64,000 nucleotides of DNA, taken from the NCBI GenBank assembly GCA_964603595.1, contig CAZRVN010000005.1:1-64000 (forward strand). The letters are read 5' to 3'. How positions within the stretch are numbered: position 1 is the stretch's first letter; each line of letters opens with the position of its first letter. Below the pieces are notes generated by a model. It saw nothing but the letters and a program-made list of their open reading frames with translations. It was not told the DNA's origin and did not search any database. This stretch comes from JAQVEM01 sp964603595 (GTDB lineage: Bacteria; Actinomycetota; Humimicrobiia; Humimicrobiales; Humimicrobiaceae). Shown here piece by piece: positions 9,074-17,837 of this stretch. Position numbers and translations under genes: made by a program.

Positions 9074-10338
9074 ATGTATTTCTTAAAACCTAAAGATACA
9101 TTATGCCCTCCGAAACCCATTGAATTAGAAAGAGCAATATTAACTTTTCTCTTCTGGCTAACATTCGCAGTGTAATTTAAATCACAGCCTTCATCCGGAT
9201 TATCAAGATTAATAGTAGGAGGTATGATATCATCTTTTATAGCCAGCACAGTTGCAACAGCTTCAATTGCTCCTGACGCTCCCAGGCAATGCCCCGTCAT
9301 TGACTTAGTTGAGCATACATTTATATTATATGCATGCTCCCCGAAACATCTCTTAATAGCATTTGTTTCAACAATATCGTTTAAAGAAGTTGAAGTTCCA
9401 TGAGCATTTATATGGTCAACTTCCTCAAGTCCTATACCACCTTCATCAAGACAATTCTTCATGCACCTGGCTACATTCACACCAGATTCTTCAAGTGCAG
9501 TTATATGATAGGCTTCACCGGAAAGCCCATATCCAAAAATCTCAGCATATATTCCCGCACCTCTCTCTAAAGCAGACTGTAATTCCTCTATTATCAAGAT
9601 ACCACATCCCTCACCCATTACAAAGCCATCCCTGTCTCTATCAAATGGCCTTGATGCTTTTTCAGGTTCATCATTTCTGGTAGAAAGAGCCTGCATATTT
9701 GAAAAACCAGCCATACCTATAGGCGTTACGGCAGCTTCACTTCCGCCTGCAATCATAATTTCTGCATCTCCCCTTTTAATAATCTCAAAGGCATCACCAA
9801 TGGCATTTGAACCAGCTGCACAGGCGGTGGTAGTTGCACTTACAGGACCTCTGGCCCCGCTCATTATAGAAACCTGCGTAGCAGCCATATTACTTATCAT
9901 CATGGGGATTAGAAACGGACTGACTTTATCAGCTCCCCTGTTTAGAAGTCTTTCATGCTGCTGCTCTAAAGTAGAAAGTCCTCCTACTCCACTTCCTATA
10001 TAAACTCCGGTTCTTTCTCCATTAATAGAATCTATTTTTAGATTGCTATCCTTCATAGCACTTGACGCAGCTGCTACCGCAAACTGGGCAAACCTGTCCA
10101 TTCTTTTTGCCTGCTTGAAATCTATATATTTTACTGGATCAAAACCTTCAACCTGAGCTGCGATCTTGGAAGCTATTTTTCCTGTATCAAAGCGTTCTAT
10201 TCTGCTCACACCTGATTTACCTGCAATTAAATTATCCCAGAATTCACTGAACTCAAGCCCCAGTGGGGATATTATCCCAAGCCCTGTCACAACTACTCTT
10301 CTTTTATCATTTTCTCTTTTCACTAACAGCCCTTTCAT
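9070..10338 (-). CDS. fabF: 3-oxoacyl-ACP synthase II (KAS II)
   Basis: A 422-residue beta-ketoacyl-ACP synthase that elongates acyl-ACP with malonyl-ACP. The catalytic triad is present: Cys173 in TTACAAG, His in NAHGTST and His in KSMTGHCLGA. The ATG at 10338 is used here. A GTG five codons later (10323), with AAAGGG upstream, is a plausible alternative that would remove MKGLL. The gene usually follows acpP in such clusters, but the 101 bases before it are too short to hold an acyl carrier protein gene. Confidence 0.96.
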   Translation of the reverse strand: MKGLLVKRENDKRRVVVTGLGIISPLGLEFSEFWDNLIAGKSGVSRIERFDTGKIASKIAAQVEGFDPVKYIDFKQAKRMDRFAQFAVAAASSAMKDSNLKIDSINGERTGVYIGSGVGGLSTLEQQHERLLNRGADKVSPFLIPMMISNMAATQVSIMSGARGPVSATTTACAAGSNAIGDAFEIIKRGDAEIMIAGGSEAAVTPIGMAGFSNMQALSTRNDEPEKASRPFDRDRDGFVMGEGCGILIIEELQSALERGAGIYAEIFGYGLSGEAYHITALEESGVNVARCMKNCLDEGGIGLEEVDHINAHGTSTSLNDIVETNAIKRCFGEHAYNINVCSTKSMTGHCLGASGAIEAVATVLAIKDDIIPPTINLDNPDEGCDLNYTANVSQKRKVNIALSNSMGFGGHNVSLGFKKYM

Positions 10339-10439
10339 TCCTAAAAAATTGTTATTTTATCGATAACATATAATGTGCCTTTAAAAAGATACATGCTCAA
10401 TTCATGCCAAACAAATTGTTTTAATTAAATTTGTTTAAC

Positions 10440-11186
10440 TCAAATTCCCATTCCACCATCAAGATTGATTACTGTTCCGGTTATATAATCTGAATCGTCG
10501 CCTGCCAGAAAAAGTGCTGTCTTTGCTACATCATCCACGCTCCCCAGTCTTTTTACCGGAATTTGCTGCATAAGTTTTTCTCTTATATTATCACTGAGTT
10601 TTCCAGTCATTTCAGTTTTTATATAACCGGGGGCAATCGCATTCGCCAGAATGTTTCTCCCGGCAAGCTCCCTTGCCAGCGTTTTTGTCAGCCCTATTAT
10701 TCCCGCCTTTGACGAAGAATAATTACTCTGGCCGGCATTGCCATGAACGCCTACTATAGAAGATATATTTATTATTTTGCCTCTCCTATTTTTTATCATA
10801 TATTTGACTACATGTTTAGAACAGATGAATGCACCGGTAAGATTTATATCAATTACTTTTTTCCAGTCTTCAAGACTCATCCTTAAGATCAAATTGTCCC
10901 TGGTAATTCCAGCATTATTAACCAGGATATCAATTTTTCCTTTCTTTCCAATAATCTTTTCAATAGCTTTTTCTACACCAGTCTCATCTGTTATATCCAC
11001 TTTTAAAAACTCTGCTTTATTCTTACCATAAACTTTCTTGAACTCACCGGCAGTTTTTTCTCCTACCCCACTACTAACATCAAAAATATATACTGATGCA
11101 CCTTCCTTTAAAAAAGTTTCAGAAATTTTTTTCCCGATTCCTCTGGCACCTCCTGTTATAATGGCAGTCCTACCTTCAAGTTTCAT
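10440..11186 (-). CDS. fabG: 3-oxoacyl-ACP reductase
   Basis: A 248-residue short-chain dehydrogenase that reduces 3-oxoacyl-ACP with NADPH. Seen: the N-terminal GGARGIGK dinucleotide loop, VNNAGITRDNL, the catalytic Ser in NISSIVG with YSSSK, and the C-terminal TGTVINLDGGMGI typical of FabG. It overlaps the end of fabD by 11 bases, indicating coupled translation. Confidence 0.96.
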   Translation of the reverse strand: MKLEGRTAIITGGARGIGKKISETFLKEGASVYIFDVSSGVGEKTAGEFKKVYGKNKAEFLKVDITDETGVEKAIEKIIGKKGKIDILVNNAGITRDNLILRMSLEDWKKVIDINLTGAFICSKHVVKYMIKNRRGKIINISSIVGVHGNAGQSNYSSSKAGIIGLTKTLARELAGRNILANAIAPGYIKTEMTGKLSDNIREKLMQQIPVKRLGSVDDVAKTALFLAGDDSDYITGTVINLDGGMGI

Positions 11187-12180
11187 TTATTATTCCTTCC
11201 CTTTTTAATTTTCCACTCAAATCCTCTATATCCTCCATCTTATTTGTATTAAGTAAAACAACTTCCTTATTATTCTTCCTGGCAATTCTACCCACCAGGC
11301 CTGACAATACTTTACCCGGTCCCACTTCTATAAATATTCTTGAACCTTCCGCCAGTAAATATTCTATGCTGCCAACCCACCTTATGGGATTTACAAGCTG
11401 GCCGGCAAGCGTCCTGGCTATATCATCCTTATCCCTGTAAGCTACGTCGGTAGTAGAGAAGAAAGGTAAATCCATATCTTTAAATTCAATATTATTATCA
11501 ATAAATTTTTTCAGCTTATCCGAAACCTGTTTCATCAGTGGGCAGTGGGAAGCAACCCCTACCCTCAGAGGTACAATCTTTTTTGCCCCCTCTACCTTTA
11601 GCTTCTCTATTGCTTTTTCTACTGCTTCTTCATATCCACTTATAACTATCTGCATATAATCATTATAATTAGCAATAAATACCCTGCCGCTGAAACTTTT
11701 TACCACATCTTCTATTACTCTTCTATCCATCCCCAGAACAGCTGCCATCATCCCATTCTGGTTGTTATTCTCATCACTCATAATAATACTGCGGTATCCA
11801 ACCAACTCTGCTCCCTTGTTAAAATTATAAGCACCGGCGCTGTAAAGGGCGCTGTACTCACCAAGACTATGTCCTGTAACTGTACCTATATAATTTTTAT
11901 TTATAGAAAGAACATTTAACAAATAATCATTAAGCGCACAGCTTAAAGTATAAATTGATATCTGGCTAAAACGTGTTTCATCCAATAAATTATCCCTGCT
12001 GCTGCTATCAATTATTTTCAGCAAATCTTTCCCTGCAACTTCACTTGAAATCTCGAAGTACTCTTTATAATCACTTCTGGCATCCAGAAAATCTCTGCCC
12101 ATATCTCTGTATTGCGACCCCTGTCCGGGGAACATAAATATAATCTTTTTTGAAGTTTTAGAAATTTTATCTGTACACAC
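11176..12180 (-). CDS. fabD: Malonyl-CoA:ACP transacylase
   Basis: A 334-residue acyltransferase that loads malonyl groups on acyl carrier protein. The MFPGQGSQ motif, GHSLGEYSAL with nucleophile Ser105, and the late His in EVGPGKVLSGL region are visible. It carries about ten extra residues before the usual KKIIFMFPGQG start. It lies 27 bases after fabZ and overlaps fabG. Confidence 0.95.
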   Translation of the reverse strand: MCTDKISKTSKKIIFMFPGQGSQYRDMGRDFLDARSDYKEYFEISSEVAGKDLLKIIDSSSRDNLLDETRFSQISIYTLSCALNDYLLNVLSINKNYIGTVTGHSLGEYSALYSAGAYNFNKGAELVGYRSIIMSDENNNQNGMMAAVLGMDRRVIEDVVKSFSGRVFIANYNDYMQIVISGYEEAVEKAIEKLKVEGAKKIVPLRVGVASHCPLMKQVSDKLKKFIDNNIEFKDMDLPFFSTTDVAYRDKDDIARTLAGQLVNPIRWVGSIEYLLAEGSRIFIEVGPGKVLSGLVGRIARKNNKEVVLLNTNKMEDIEDLSGKLKREGIINET

Positions 12181-12207
12181 CAGCTAATTAACCTTCCAAG
12201 CTAATAT

Positions 12208-12642
12208 CTAACTAAAAGCAAACATTATCTCTGCAATGCATGCCGTCTCGTCCCCGACAGTTGCTCTGCCCTTTGCCCTTCCGATATTCCTTTTAATGTT
12301 TTCCAGCTCTGCCTCTACTACCAGTTCATCCCCCGGCTTAACTATTCTTTTAAACCTGGCTTTATTTATTCCCGCAAAAAGCACCAGCTTGCCTTTATTT
12401 TCAGGCATCATTAGTGCCAGTACTGCTCCTGCCTGGGCAATAGTTTCCACTATAAGCACGCCGGGCATAATTGGATTGGAAGGGAAATGACCTTTAAAAT
12501 AATATTCATCCCTGCTTACATATTTAACAGCTTTGATTCTCTTACCCAGCTCAATTTCAATAACTTTATCAATCAACAAAAATGGAAACCTGTGAGGGAT
12601 TACATCCTCAATATCTCTTTTATTCATTTCTTTCATAATCAA
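12208..12642 (-). CDS. fabZ: 3-hydroxyacyl-ACP dehydratase
   Basis: A 144-residue hot-dog-fold dehydratase, first gene of the fatty-acid operon. Seen: IPHRFPFLLID near the start, His52 in GHFPSNPIMPG and Glu66 in ETIAQ as the catalytic pair. In the usual cluster this gene often sits elsewhere; here it leads, followed by fabD. AAGGATTG precedes the ATG. The leader upstream contains an unusual GC-rich segment (see 12643-12942). Confidence 0.95.
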   Translation of the reverse strand: MIMKEMNKRDIEDVIPHRFPFLLIDKVIEIELGKRIKAVKYVSRDEYYFKGHFPSNPIMPGVLIVETIAQAGAVLALMMPENKGKLVLFAGINKARFKRIVKPGDELVVEAELENIKRNIGRAKGRATVGDETACIAEIMFAFS

Positions 12643-12942
12643 TCCTTTTATATAAAAAAATACTTTTTTAATTTATGGTTTTAAAATTTACATTTCCCTT
12701 ACAGCTTTTTAGATAGACGCAACTGTATTTTTATAGTTTCACATCCACGGGGCGGTATCAACCCGGCTATAATTATATTTTGCTGCCTTTCAGCCCAATC
12801 ATATATAAAAACAAAGGCTTTAAATATCAAACAGACCAGTTAATCTCCAAAAATAGAACAAACTAATTTCTTTAATTATTTATTTTTCATTTTTTTAATG
12901 TAATATATAAAACAACGTTTTATATTATATAAGGAGGATATA
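12643..12942. promoter_or_regulatory. Divergent regulatory region between fabZ and TM2 gene
   Basis: Exactly 300 gene-free bases, very AT-rich except for a GC-rich island at about 12744-12769. On the minus strand, the fabZ leader, this reads CCGGGTTGATACCGCCCCG, which can form a CGGG/CCCG hairpin and loosely resembles the core of a T-box antiterminator. I see no specifier stem, so I make no riboswitch call. The ten bases ATAGTTTCAC (12733-12742) recur at 19066-19075 upstream of the acyl-CoA dehydrogenase. Confidence 0.4.
12905..12925. promoter_or_regulatory. Palindrome upstream of TM2 gene
   Basis: A perfect inverted repeat ATATAAAAC-AAC-GTTTTATAT sits just before the AAGGAGG ribosome site (12931-12937) of the TM2 gene. 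It could be a repressor site or a 5' hairpin in the message. Confidence 0.4.
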
Positions 12943-13143
12943 TTGAAAGAAGTGAATTGGGCTTTAACCCTTGTGATGTCTATCATCTTTGGCCAGATAG
13001 GTGTTGACAGGTTTATAATGGGTCATGTAGGCCTTGGAATTTTGAAACTTATAACTTTTGGAGGTTTTGGGGTCTGGTGGCTTATTGATGTCATTCTAAT
13101 TGCCACAAAGCATAATTTTGATAATATAAAATGGATTGACTGA
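12943..13143 (+). CDS. TM2-domain membrane protein
   Basis: A 66-residue protein made almost entirely of one TM2 domain: two membrane helices joined by a turn, with G-x-GVDRF, GHVGLGILKLIT and GGFGVWWLIDVI all in family order. Function in bacteria is not established. The start is TTG at 12943, well supported by AAGGAGG six bases upstream. It lies 22 bases before birA and may share its transcript. Confidence 0.85.
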   Translation: MKEVNWALTLVMSIIFGQIGVDRFIMGHVGLGILKLITFGGFGVWWLIDVILIATKHNFDNIKWID

Positions 13144-13165
13144 TTTTTTAAAACAAATTGAATAA

Positions 13166-13828
13166 ATGAAAAAATTTAGTATATCCGTATACAAAGAGCT
13201 CCTGGAAACCAATAATATTGGTAGAGATATAATTTACCTGAAAGAAATAGACTCAACCAATAATTATGCTTCGCAGCTTATAAAAAAAAGAAGTAAAATA
13301 AATAAAATCTATAATGGAACCGTAGTTATTGCTGAAACACAGAAAAAAGGAAGAGGAAGACGTGAAAGATTGTGGGTATCCCCTCCCGGAGGTCTATGGT
13401 TCACTATCCTGCTTGAAACCGTATTAGAAGAAAAAAAACTGCCGGAAATAACTTTAATTGCTGCTTACTCCGCTGCTTCTGTTTTAAATAAAAAATATGG
13501 CATTAGAGCAAATATAAAGTGGCCCAATGATATATACTATTGTAAATCAAAGCTTGGCGGCATTTTAACCGAAGTGGAAAAAATAAACAGCAGGATTTTC
13601 TTAATAATTGGAATGGGAATAAATGTAAACAACGATATAGAAGCCATTTCGTCCTCTGATACAAATGCAATATCAACCAGGATAATACTTGGAAAAGATA
13701 TAGAAAGAGAATGCCTTCTGTCAAAAATACTGCTTGAGTTTGAAAAGAATTATGATTACTACCTGCAGACAAAGGATTTTAATAAAACTTTTAGGGAAAT
13801 AAAAAAAATTTTAAATTATGACTTGTAA
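13166..13828 (+). CDS. birA: Biotin-protein ligase, lacking the C-terminal domain
   Basis: A 220-residue ligase that makes biotinyl-AMP and attaches biotin to the carrier lysine of acetyl-CoA carboxylase. Seen: DSTNNYA, the GRGRRERLW loop that holds biotinyl-AMP, the KWPNDI motif with catalytic Lys, KLGGIL and GMGINV. There is no N-terminal helix-turn-helix, so it is not a BirA repressor. It ends at KKILNYDL, without the small SH3-like C-terminal domain normal for the family; the next 300 bases in other frames do not supply it. Its substrate is probably the biotin carrier encoded at 19866-21713. Confidence 0.9.
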   Translation: MKKFSISVYKELLETNNIGRDIIYLKEIDSTNNYASQLIKKRSKINKIYNGTVVIAETQKKGRGRRERLWVSPPGGLWFTILLETVLEEKKLPEITLIAAYSAASVLNKKYGIRANIKWPNDIYYCKSKLGGILTEVEKINSRIFLIIGMGINVNNDIEAISSSDTNAISTRIILGKDIERECLLSKILLEFEKNYDYYLQTKDFNKTFREIKKILNYDL

Positions 13829-13832
13829 AAAC

Positions 13833-15095
13833 TCACCTGGCTATTTTAAATGCCTTTTTATTCATTAACATTCTTTTTTCAGCTGTATTTATAACCAGAT
13901 TTATATCCTGGTGCATTTTATTTTTAACAGCTCTCCCTATTGAAATACTTACTGGCAAATCCGGCCTGGATGCATTTTTACATTTCTTATATATCCTCTC
14001 TATAATGCAATCGGCTGTTTTAGCTTCAGTAAGAGGAAGGACTATAATAAATTCATCTCCGCCCCACCTTACAACTACATCTTCACTCCTGAAACTGCTC
14101 TTTAATATATCCGCAACTTTACGGAGCAATTGGTCGCCTCTGTCATAACCATAATTATCATTCATTTGCTTCAATTTATTAACATCGCAGAAGATAATAC
14201 CTATAGGAAGCTGCCTCTGGGTGTTCAACCTTTTCAACTCTTCCTCAAAGTAAGCCCTGTTATATAAGCCGGTTAATTTATCATGGAAAGATAGATACCA
14301 TATCTTTTCCTCTGCTTTCTTCTGTTCAGTTACATTCCTGAAGGACCACACCCTGCCAATAGCCAGATTATCCCTTTTTAATGGGCACGAAGTACGTTCA
14401 AAGATTCTATTATCTTTAAAATTAAGAATGTTAATGCATTCAATTTCAGACCTGTTGAGCTCCTTTATTTTTCTTTTAAAACCTTCAGAATCTACCATCT
14501 GGCCTGCCATAAACTCAACAATTTCCTTATCGGATTTAAGGTCCATAAGCTTCTCAGGAATATTCCACAGTTCTAAGAATCTATTATTATACAGAAGGAT
14601 TTCCCCTTTCTTATCGGTAGCGTAGATACCATCTGCAGTAGAATGGAGCACTGCCTCAATCCTTGCTTTACCTTCTTTGATTTCTTCATCTGCTTGTTTT
14701 TTATCGGTTATATCCCTGGTAATACCGAATGTTCCTATTATTTTTCCATCCTTATTAGCCAGGGGCATTTTTGTAGAAGATGCCCATCCTACTCCTTCTT
14801 CTTCCCAGGTCTCCTTCTCTTCAATATTTATAATGGGTTCACCGGTTTTTATTATATTTTGTTCATCTTTAAATGCCTGCTGCGCATGTTCTTTAGAAAA
14901 AATATCAAAATCAGTTTTTCCAACTGCTTCTTCGGGGCCGTTCATCTTAAACTTTTCCGCGCAGGATTTATTTATCCTTATAAATCTACTTTTTAAATCC
15001 TTGAAATATATGCTATCGGTAATGTGGTCCATAAGAGCATTCATCATTTCTTTCTCTGTTATATGCTCCTTTTTATTTTTTTTACTTTCAGCCAT
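13833..15095 (-). CDS. Diguanylate cyclase with two PAS domains
   Basis: A 420-residue soluble protein that should make cyclic di-GMP. Two PAS sensor domains (about 15-135 and 145-258) precede a GGDEF domain (about 265-420). The active motif GGDEF (345-349) is intact, and RSED (336-339), five residues upstream, is a canonical inhibitory I-site, so product feedback is expected. The sequence LTGLYNRAYFEEEL is the normal domain start. No transmembrane segment is present, so the signal is intracellular. It converges with birA four bases away. Confidence 0.92.
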   Translation of the reverse strand: MAESKKNKKEHITEKEMMNALMDHITDSIYFKDLKSRFIRINKSCAEKFKMNGPEEAVGKTDFDIFSKEHAQQAFKDEQNIIKTGEPIINIEEKETWEEEGVGWASSTKMPLANKDGKIIGTFGITRDITDKKQADEEIKEGKARIEAVLHSTADGIYATDKKGEILLYNNRFLELWNIPEKLMDLKSDKEIVEFMAGQMVDSEGFKRKIKELNRSEIECINILNFKDNRIFERTSCPLKRDNLAIGRVWSFRNVTEQKKAEEKIWYLSFHDKLTGLYNRAYFEEELKRLNTQRQLPIGIIFCDVNKLKQMNDNYGYDRGDQLLRKVADILKSSFRSEDVVVRWGGDEFIIVLPLTEAKTADCIIERIYKKCKNASRPDLPVSISIGRAVKNKMHQDINLVINTAEKRMLMNKKAFKIAR

Positions 15096-15354
15096 ATTAA
15101 TTGTTTAAGACCAATAGATAAATATTTTTGTATACTCCTGGTAATATATTATAAAATAATATATACCTAAATACAATTATTGCCAAAAACCTTCATAATT
15201 TATATTATTTTTCCAGTCAAGAGCCGGATTTTTATTACTTCTGCAAGTATTACTTAAAGTTTTTTAATTGCAATTATTGCATTAATAGTTTTTAATATTA
15301 TATGGGTATATGGGAAAATTATAATTATTTATTTTAATATTAATTTTAAATAAG

Positions 15355-15642
15355 ATGACAATAAAAGTACCAAAAGACAAAGTATACGTTAAAATAAAAA
15401 CAAGGTCTGGCATTATCCTGGGTTATATATACATAATGACAGGCGGTAGAATTATTGATTACATCAATTCACAGAATAATAAATTCATACCGATAACAGA
15501 AGCTGAGATATTCCCCTCGGAAAATAAGCCTAAGTCGGGCCCTGATATAAGCGGTAAAAATGACCTTGTTATCCTGAATGTAGAAGACATTGAAATGCTA
15601 ACTTCTAATGAAGAAAACCACAAAGAAAATATGGACCAGTAA
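15355..15642 (+). CDS. Small conserved protein, DUF6812-like
   Basis: A 95-residue protein of unknown function. The N-terminal 85 residues look like a compact beta-rich domain (KVYVKIKTRSGIILGYI... GGRIIDYINSQNNKFIP... VILNVEDIEML). I recall this pattern from a small domain family often annotated DUF6812, but the assignment is from memory. The tail is acidic. No ribosome site precedes the ATG. It stands alone between divergent units. Confidence 0.65.
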   Translation: MTIKVPKDKVYVKIKTRSGIILGYIYIMTGGRIIDYINSQNNKFIPITEAEIFPSENKPKSGPDISGKNDLVILNVEDIEMLTSNEENHKENMDQ

Positions 15643-15687
15643 TTTATCAAAAACTCTTCTTAATAACTTTACCCGAAAACATTTTTA

Positions 15688-16893
15688 TCAAATAAGAGGT
15701 TTGCCATTTTTAATTCTCTTTATAAGCACGGGCACTACCTCAAATAAATCTCCCACTATCCCATAATTTGCTACCTTAAATATAGAGGCATCAGGGTCTT
15801 TATTTATAGCAATAATAATATCCGATGTCTGCATACCCGCAAGATGCTGAATTGCTCCTGAAATACCACAGGCAATATATATTTTAGGATTAACTGTCTT
15901 TCCGGTCTGTCCTACCTGGTGGGGGTAGGATATCCATCCAGAATCAACTGCAGCTCTTGAAGCTCCAACAACTCCACCCAGGAGGCTGGCAAGCTCTTCA
16001 AGCATTGAAAATTTCTCACCTCCGCCCAGTCCCCTGCCGCCTGATACAATTACATTATAATCTGTAATATTTATCTTCTCATTAAGTTCCCTGTCAACAC
16101 CAATTAAATTATAACCTGTCTTGAACCTGGACCGCTCAATTTCTATATACTCAATCTTATCCTCGTAATTCTTCGTGCTTCCGGTAATTTTTTTCTTTTC
16201 CATTACATGAGGTCTCACAGTAGCCATCTGGGGTCTTGCATTTCTGGTAATAATTGTTGCAAGAATACTGCCTCCAAAAGTTGGCCTGGTCTGAAGAAGT
16301 ATCTTTTTTTCTTCATCTATTTCAAGACCGGTGCAATCTGCTGTAAGCCCTGTTCTTAAAATAGCTGCAACTTTTGGAATCAAAGTCCTTCCGAACCATG
16401 TAGCTCCTGCTAGGAATATATCAGGTCTGTATCTGGCTATTACCTGTACCAGAATCTTGGAAAAAACATCATCAACATTATTAGAAAAGACAGGACTATC
16501 TGCTAAATATAATTTATCAAGGCCATAATCAAATGCTTCCACTGCACTTTCCTTAATGCTACTTCCTACTGCTAAAGCAGACAGCCCGGCACCAAGCTTA
16601 TCAGCAAGCTTCCTTCCCTCGCTTACCAGTTCAAATCCGACATCCGATAAGGTGCTGCCATTTGCTTCAAGATACACACATACGCCACTGTAACCTGAAA
16701 AATCCTTTTCTTCCTCATCAATACCAGAAATCCTTATAGAATTAAATCTGCATACATCAATACATGCCCCGCAAAAAATACAATTTTCATTAATTACTGC
16801 TTTACCGTCAATTATATCTATGGCATCATAAAGACATGCTTTCTTACATATGCCACATCCTGTACAGGTTTTTTTATCTACTTTAATTTCCAA
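15688..16893 (-). CDS. etfA: Electron transfer flavoprotein alpha subunit with N-terminal 2[4Fe-4S] ferredoxin domain
   Basis: A 401-residue fusion. Residues 1-56 hold two four-cysteine clusters (Cys10, 13, 16, 20 and Cys38, 41, 44, 48). The rest is EtfA with the FAD-binding C-terminus (SGGRGLGGGEKF, VDSGWISYPHQVGQTGKTV, ISGAIQHLAGM). This form occurs in anaerobes whose Etf passes electrons to ferredoxin, as in caffeyl-CoA reductase systems. It follows etfB by 17 bases. The start is TTG at 16893 with GGGAG upstream; an ATG seven bases earlier is out of frame. Confidence 0.93.
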   Translation of the reverse strand: MEIKVDKKTCTGCGICKKACLYDAIDIIDGKAVINENCIFCGACIDVCRFNSIRISGIDEEEKDFSGYSGVCVYLEANGSTLSDVGFELVSEGRKLADKLGAGLSALAVGSSIKESAVEAFDYGLDKLYLADSPVFSNNVDDVFSKILVQVIARYRPDIFLAGATWFGRTLIPKVAAILRTGLTADCTGLEIDEEKKILLQTRPTFGGSILATIITRNARPQMATVRPHVMEKKKITGSTKNYEDKIEYIEIERSRFKTGYNLIGVDRELNEKINITDYNVIVSGGRGLGGGEKFSMLEELASLLGGVVGASRAAVDSGWISYPHQVGQTGKTVNPKIYIACGISGAIQHLAGMQTSDIIIAINKDPDASIFKVANYGIVGDLFEVVPVLIKRIKNGKPLI

Positions 16894-16910
16894 TATTCAT
16901 CAACTCCCTG

Positions 16911-17714
16911 CTATAGTACGTTTAATTCTTTTAGTATTTTATGCAACTCTTCCACTTTTTCTTCGATGGCTCCTTCAATTATCTTTGTTTCGTGTTTTAT
17001 CTGCGGAGCAAAAATTTTTACCACCTTTGTATATGAACCGGAAAGTCCCACTTCCTTCTCATCTGCTTCAATCTCTTTCGCACCCCAGACAGGTATAACT
17101 GCATTTTTTGCCTTCATTTTTCCTCTTAACGAAGGGACCCTGGGGACATTTATATCCTTTACCACTGATATAGCTATAGGCAGGTTTATTTCAAAAGTTT
17201 CATATCTATCTTCCATCAGTCTTTTAACTCTCATTTTATTTTTATCCAGTTCAGTAATACAACTTACATAACCCAGAAAAGGTATTTTCATCTTCTGTGC
17301 CAGCTCCGGACCAACCTGTCCGGTATCACCATCAAGTGTTTGCTTTCCTAGTATAATCAACCTGCAGTCTCCAATTTTTCTTATACCCTTGGCCAGTGTA
17401 GAAGCAGTAGCCCATGTATCTGCACCTGCAAATGCCCTGTCCGAAAGAAGAACCGCACTGTCTGCCCCTACTGAAATAGCTTCCTTAAGTATCTCTATAG
17501 ATTGGGGAGGCCCCATTGAAAGTGCAGTTACTTCTATATTCTCATCATTAAACCTCTCCTTTAACCTTACCGCTTCCTCAATAGCATAGGAATCAAAAGG
17601 GTTTATTATGTTTTCTACCCCTTCCCTTATAAGAGTATTGGTTTCAGGGTTTATTTTAATTTCAGTAGTACCCGGAACCTGTTTTATACATACTGCAATT
17701 TTAACTTGGATCAC
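16911..17714 (-). CDS. etfB: Electron transfer flavoprotein beta subunit
   Basis: A 267-residue EtfB, partner of the ferredoxin-fused EtfA. Seen: KIAVCIKQVPGT at the start, the INPFDSYAIEEAVRLKE motif, and the DGDTGQVGPELA nucleotide-binding segment. The frame opens with GTG at 17714 (MIQVKIAVC), with GGGAAG unusually close, so the true start is uncertain. It lies between the acyl-CoA dehydrogenase and etfA, forming an acd-etfB-etfA unit. Confidence 0.94.
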   Translation of the reverse strand: MIQVKIAVCIKQVPGTTEIKINPETNTLIREGVENIINPFDSYAIEEAVRLKERFNDENIEVTALSMGPPQSIEILKEAISVGADSAVLLSDRAFAGADTWATASTLAKGIRKIGDCRLIILGKQTLDGDTGQVGPELAQKMKIPFLGYVSCITELDKNKMRVKRLMEDRYETFEINLPIAISVVKDINVPRVPSLRGKMKAKNAVIPVWGAKEIEADEKEVGLSGSYTKVVKIFAPQIKHETKIIEGAIEEKVEELHKILKELNVL

Positions 17715-17837
17715 CTTCCCATTTTTAGATTTTCTTTTTATTAAACATGTTAGTTACAAAAACACCTACATTAGAGATATATTAACCCTTGAACTGCTAA
17801 AGAGCTAAAACGAACTCGCAGCAAACCAAGAATCTTT

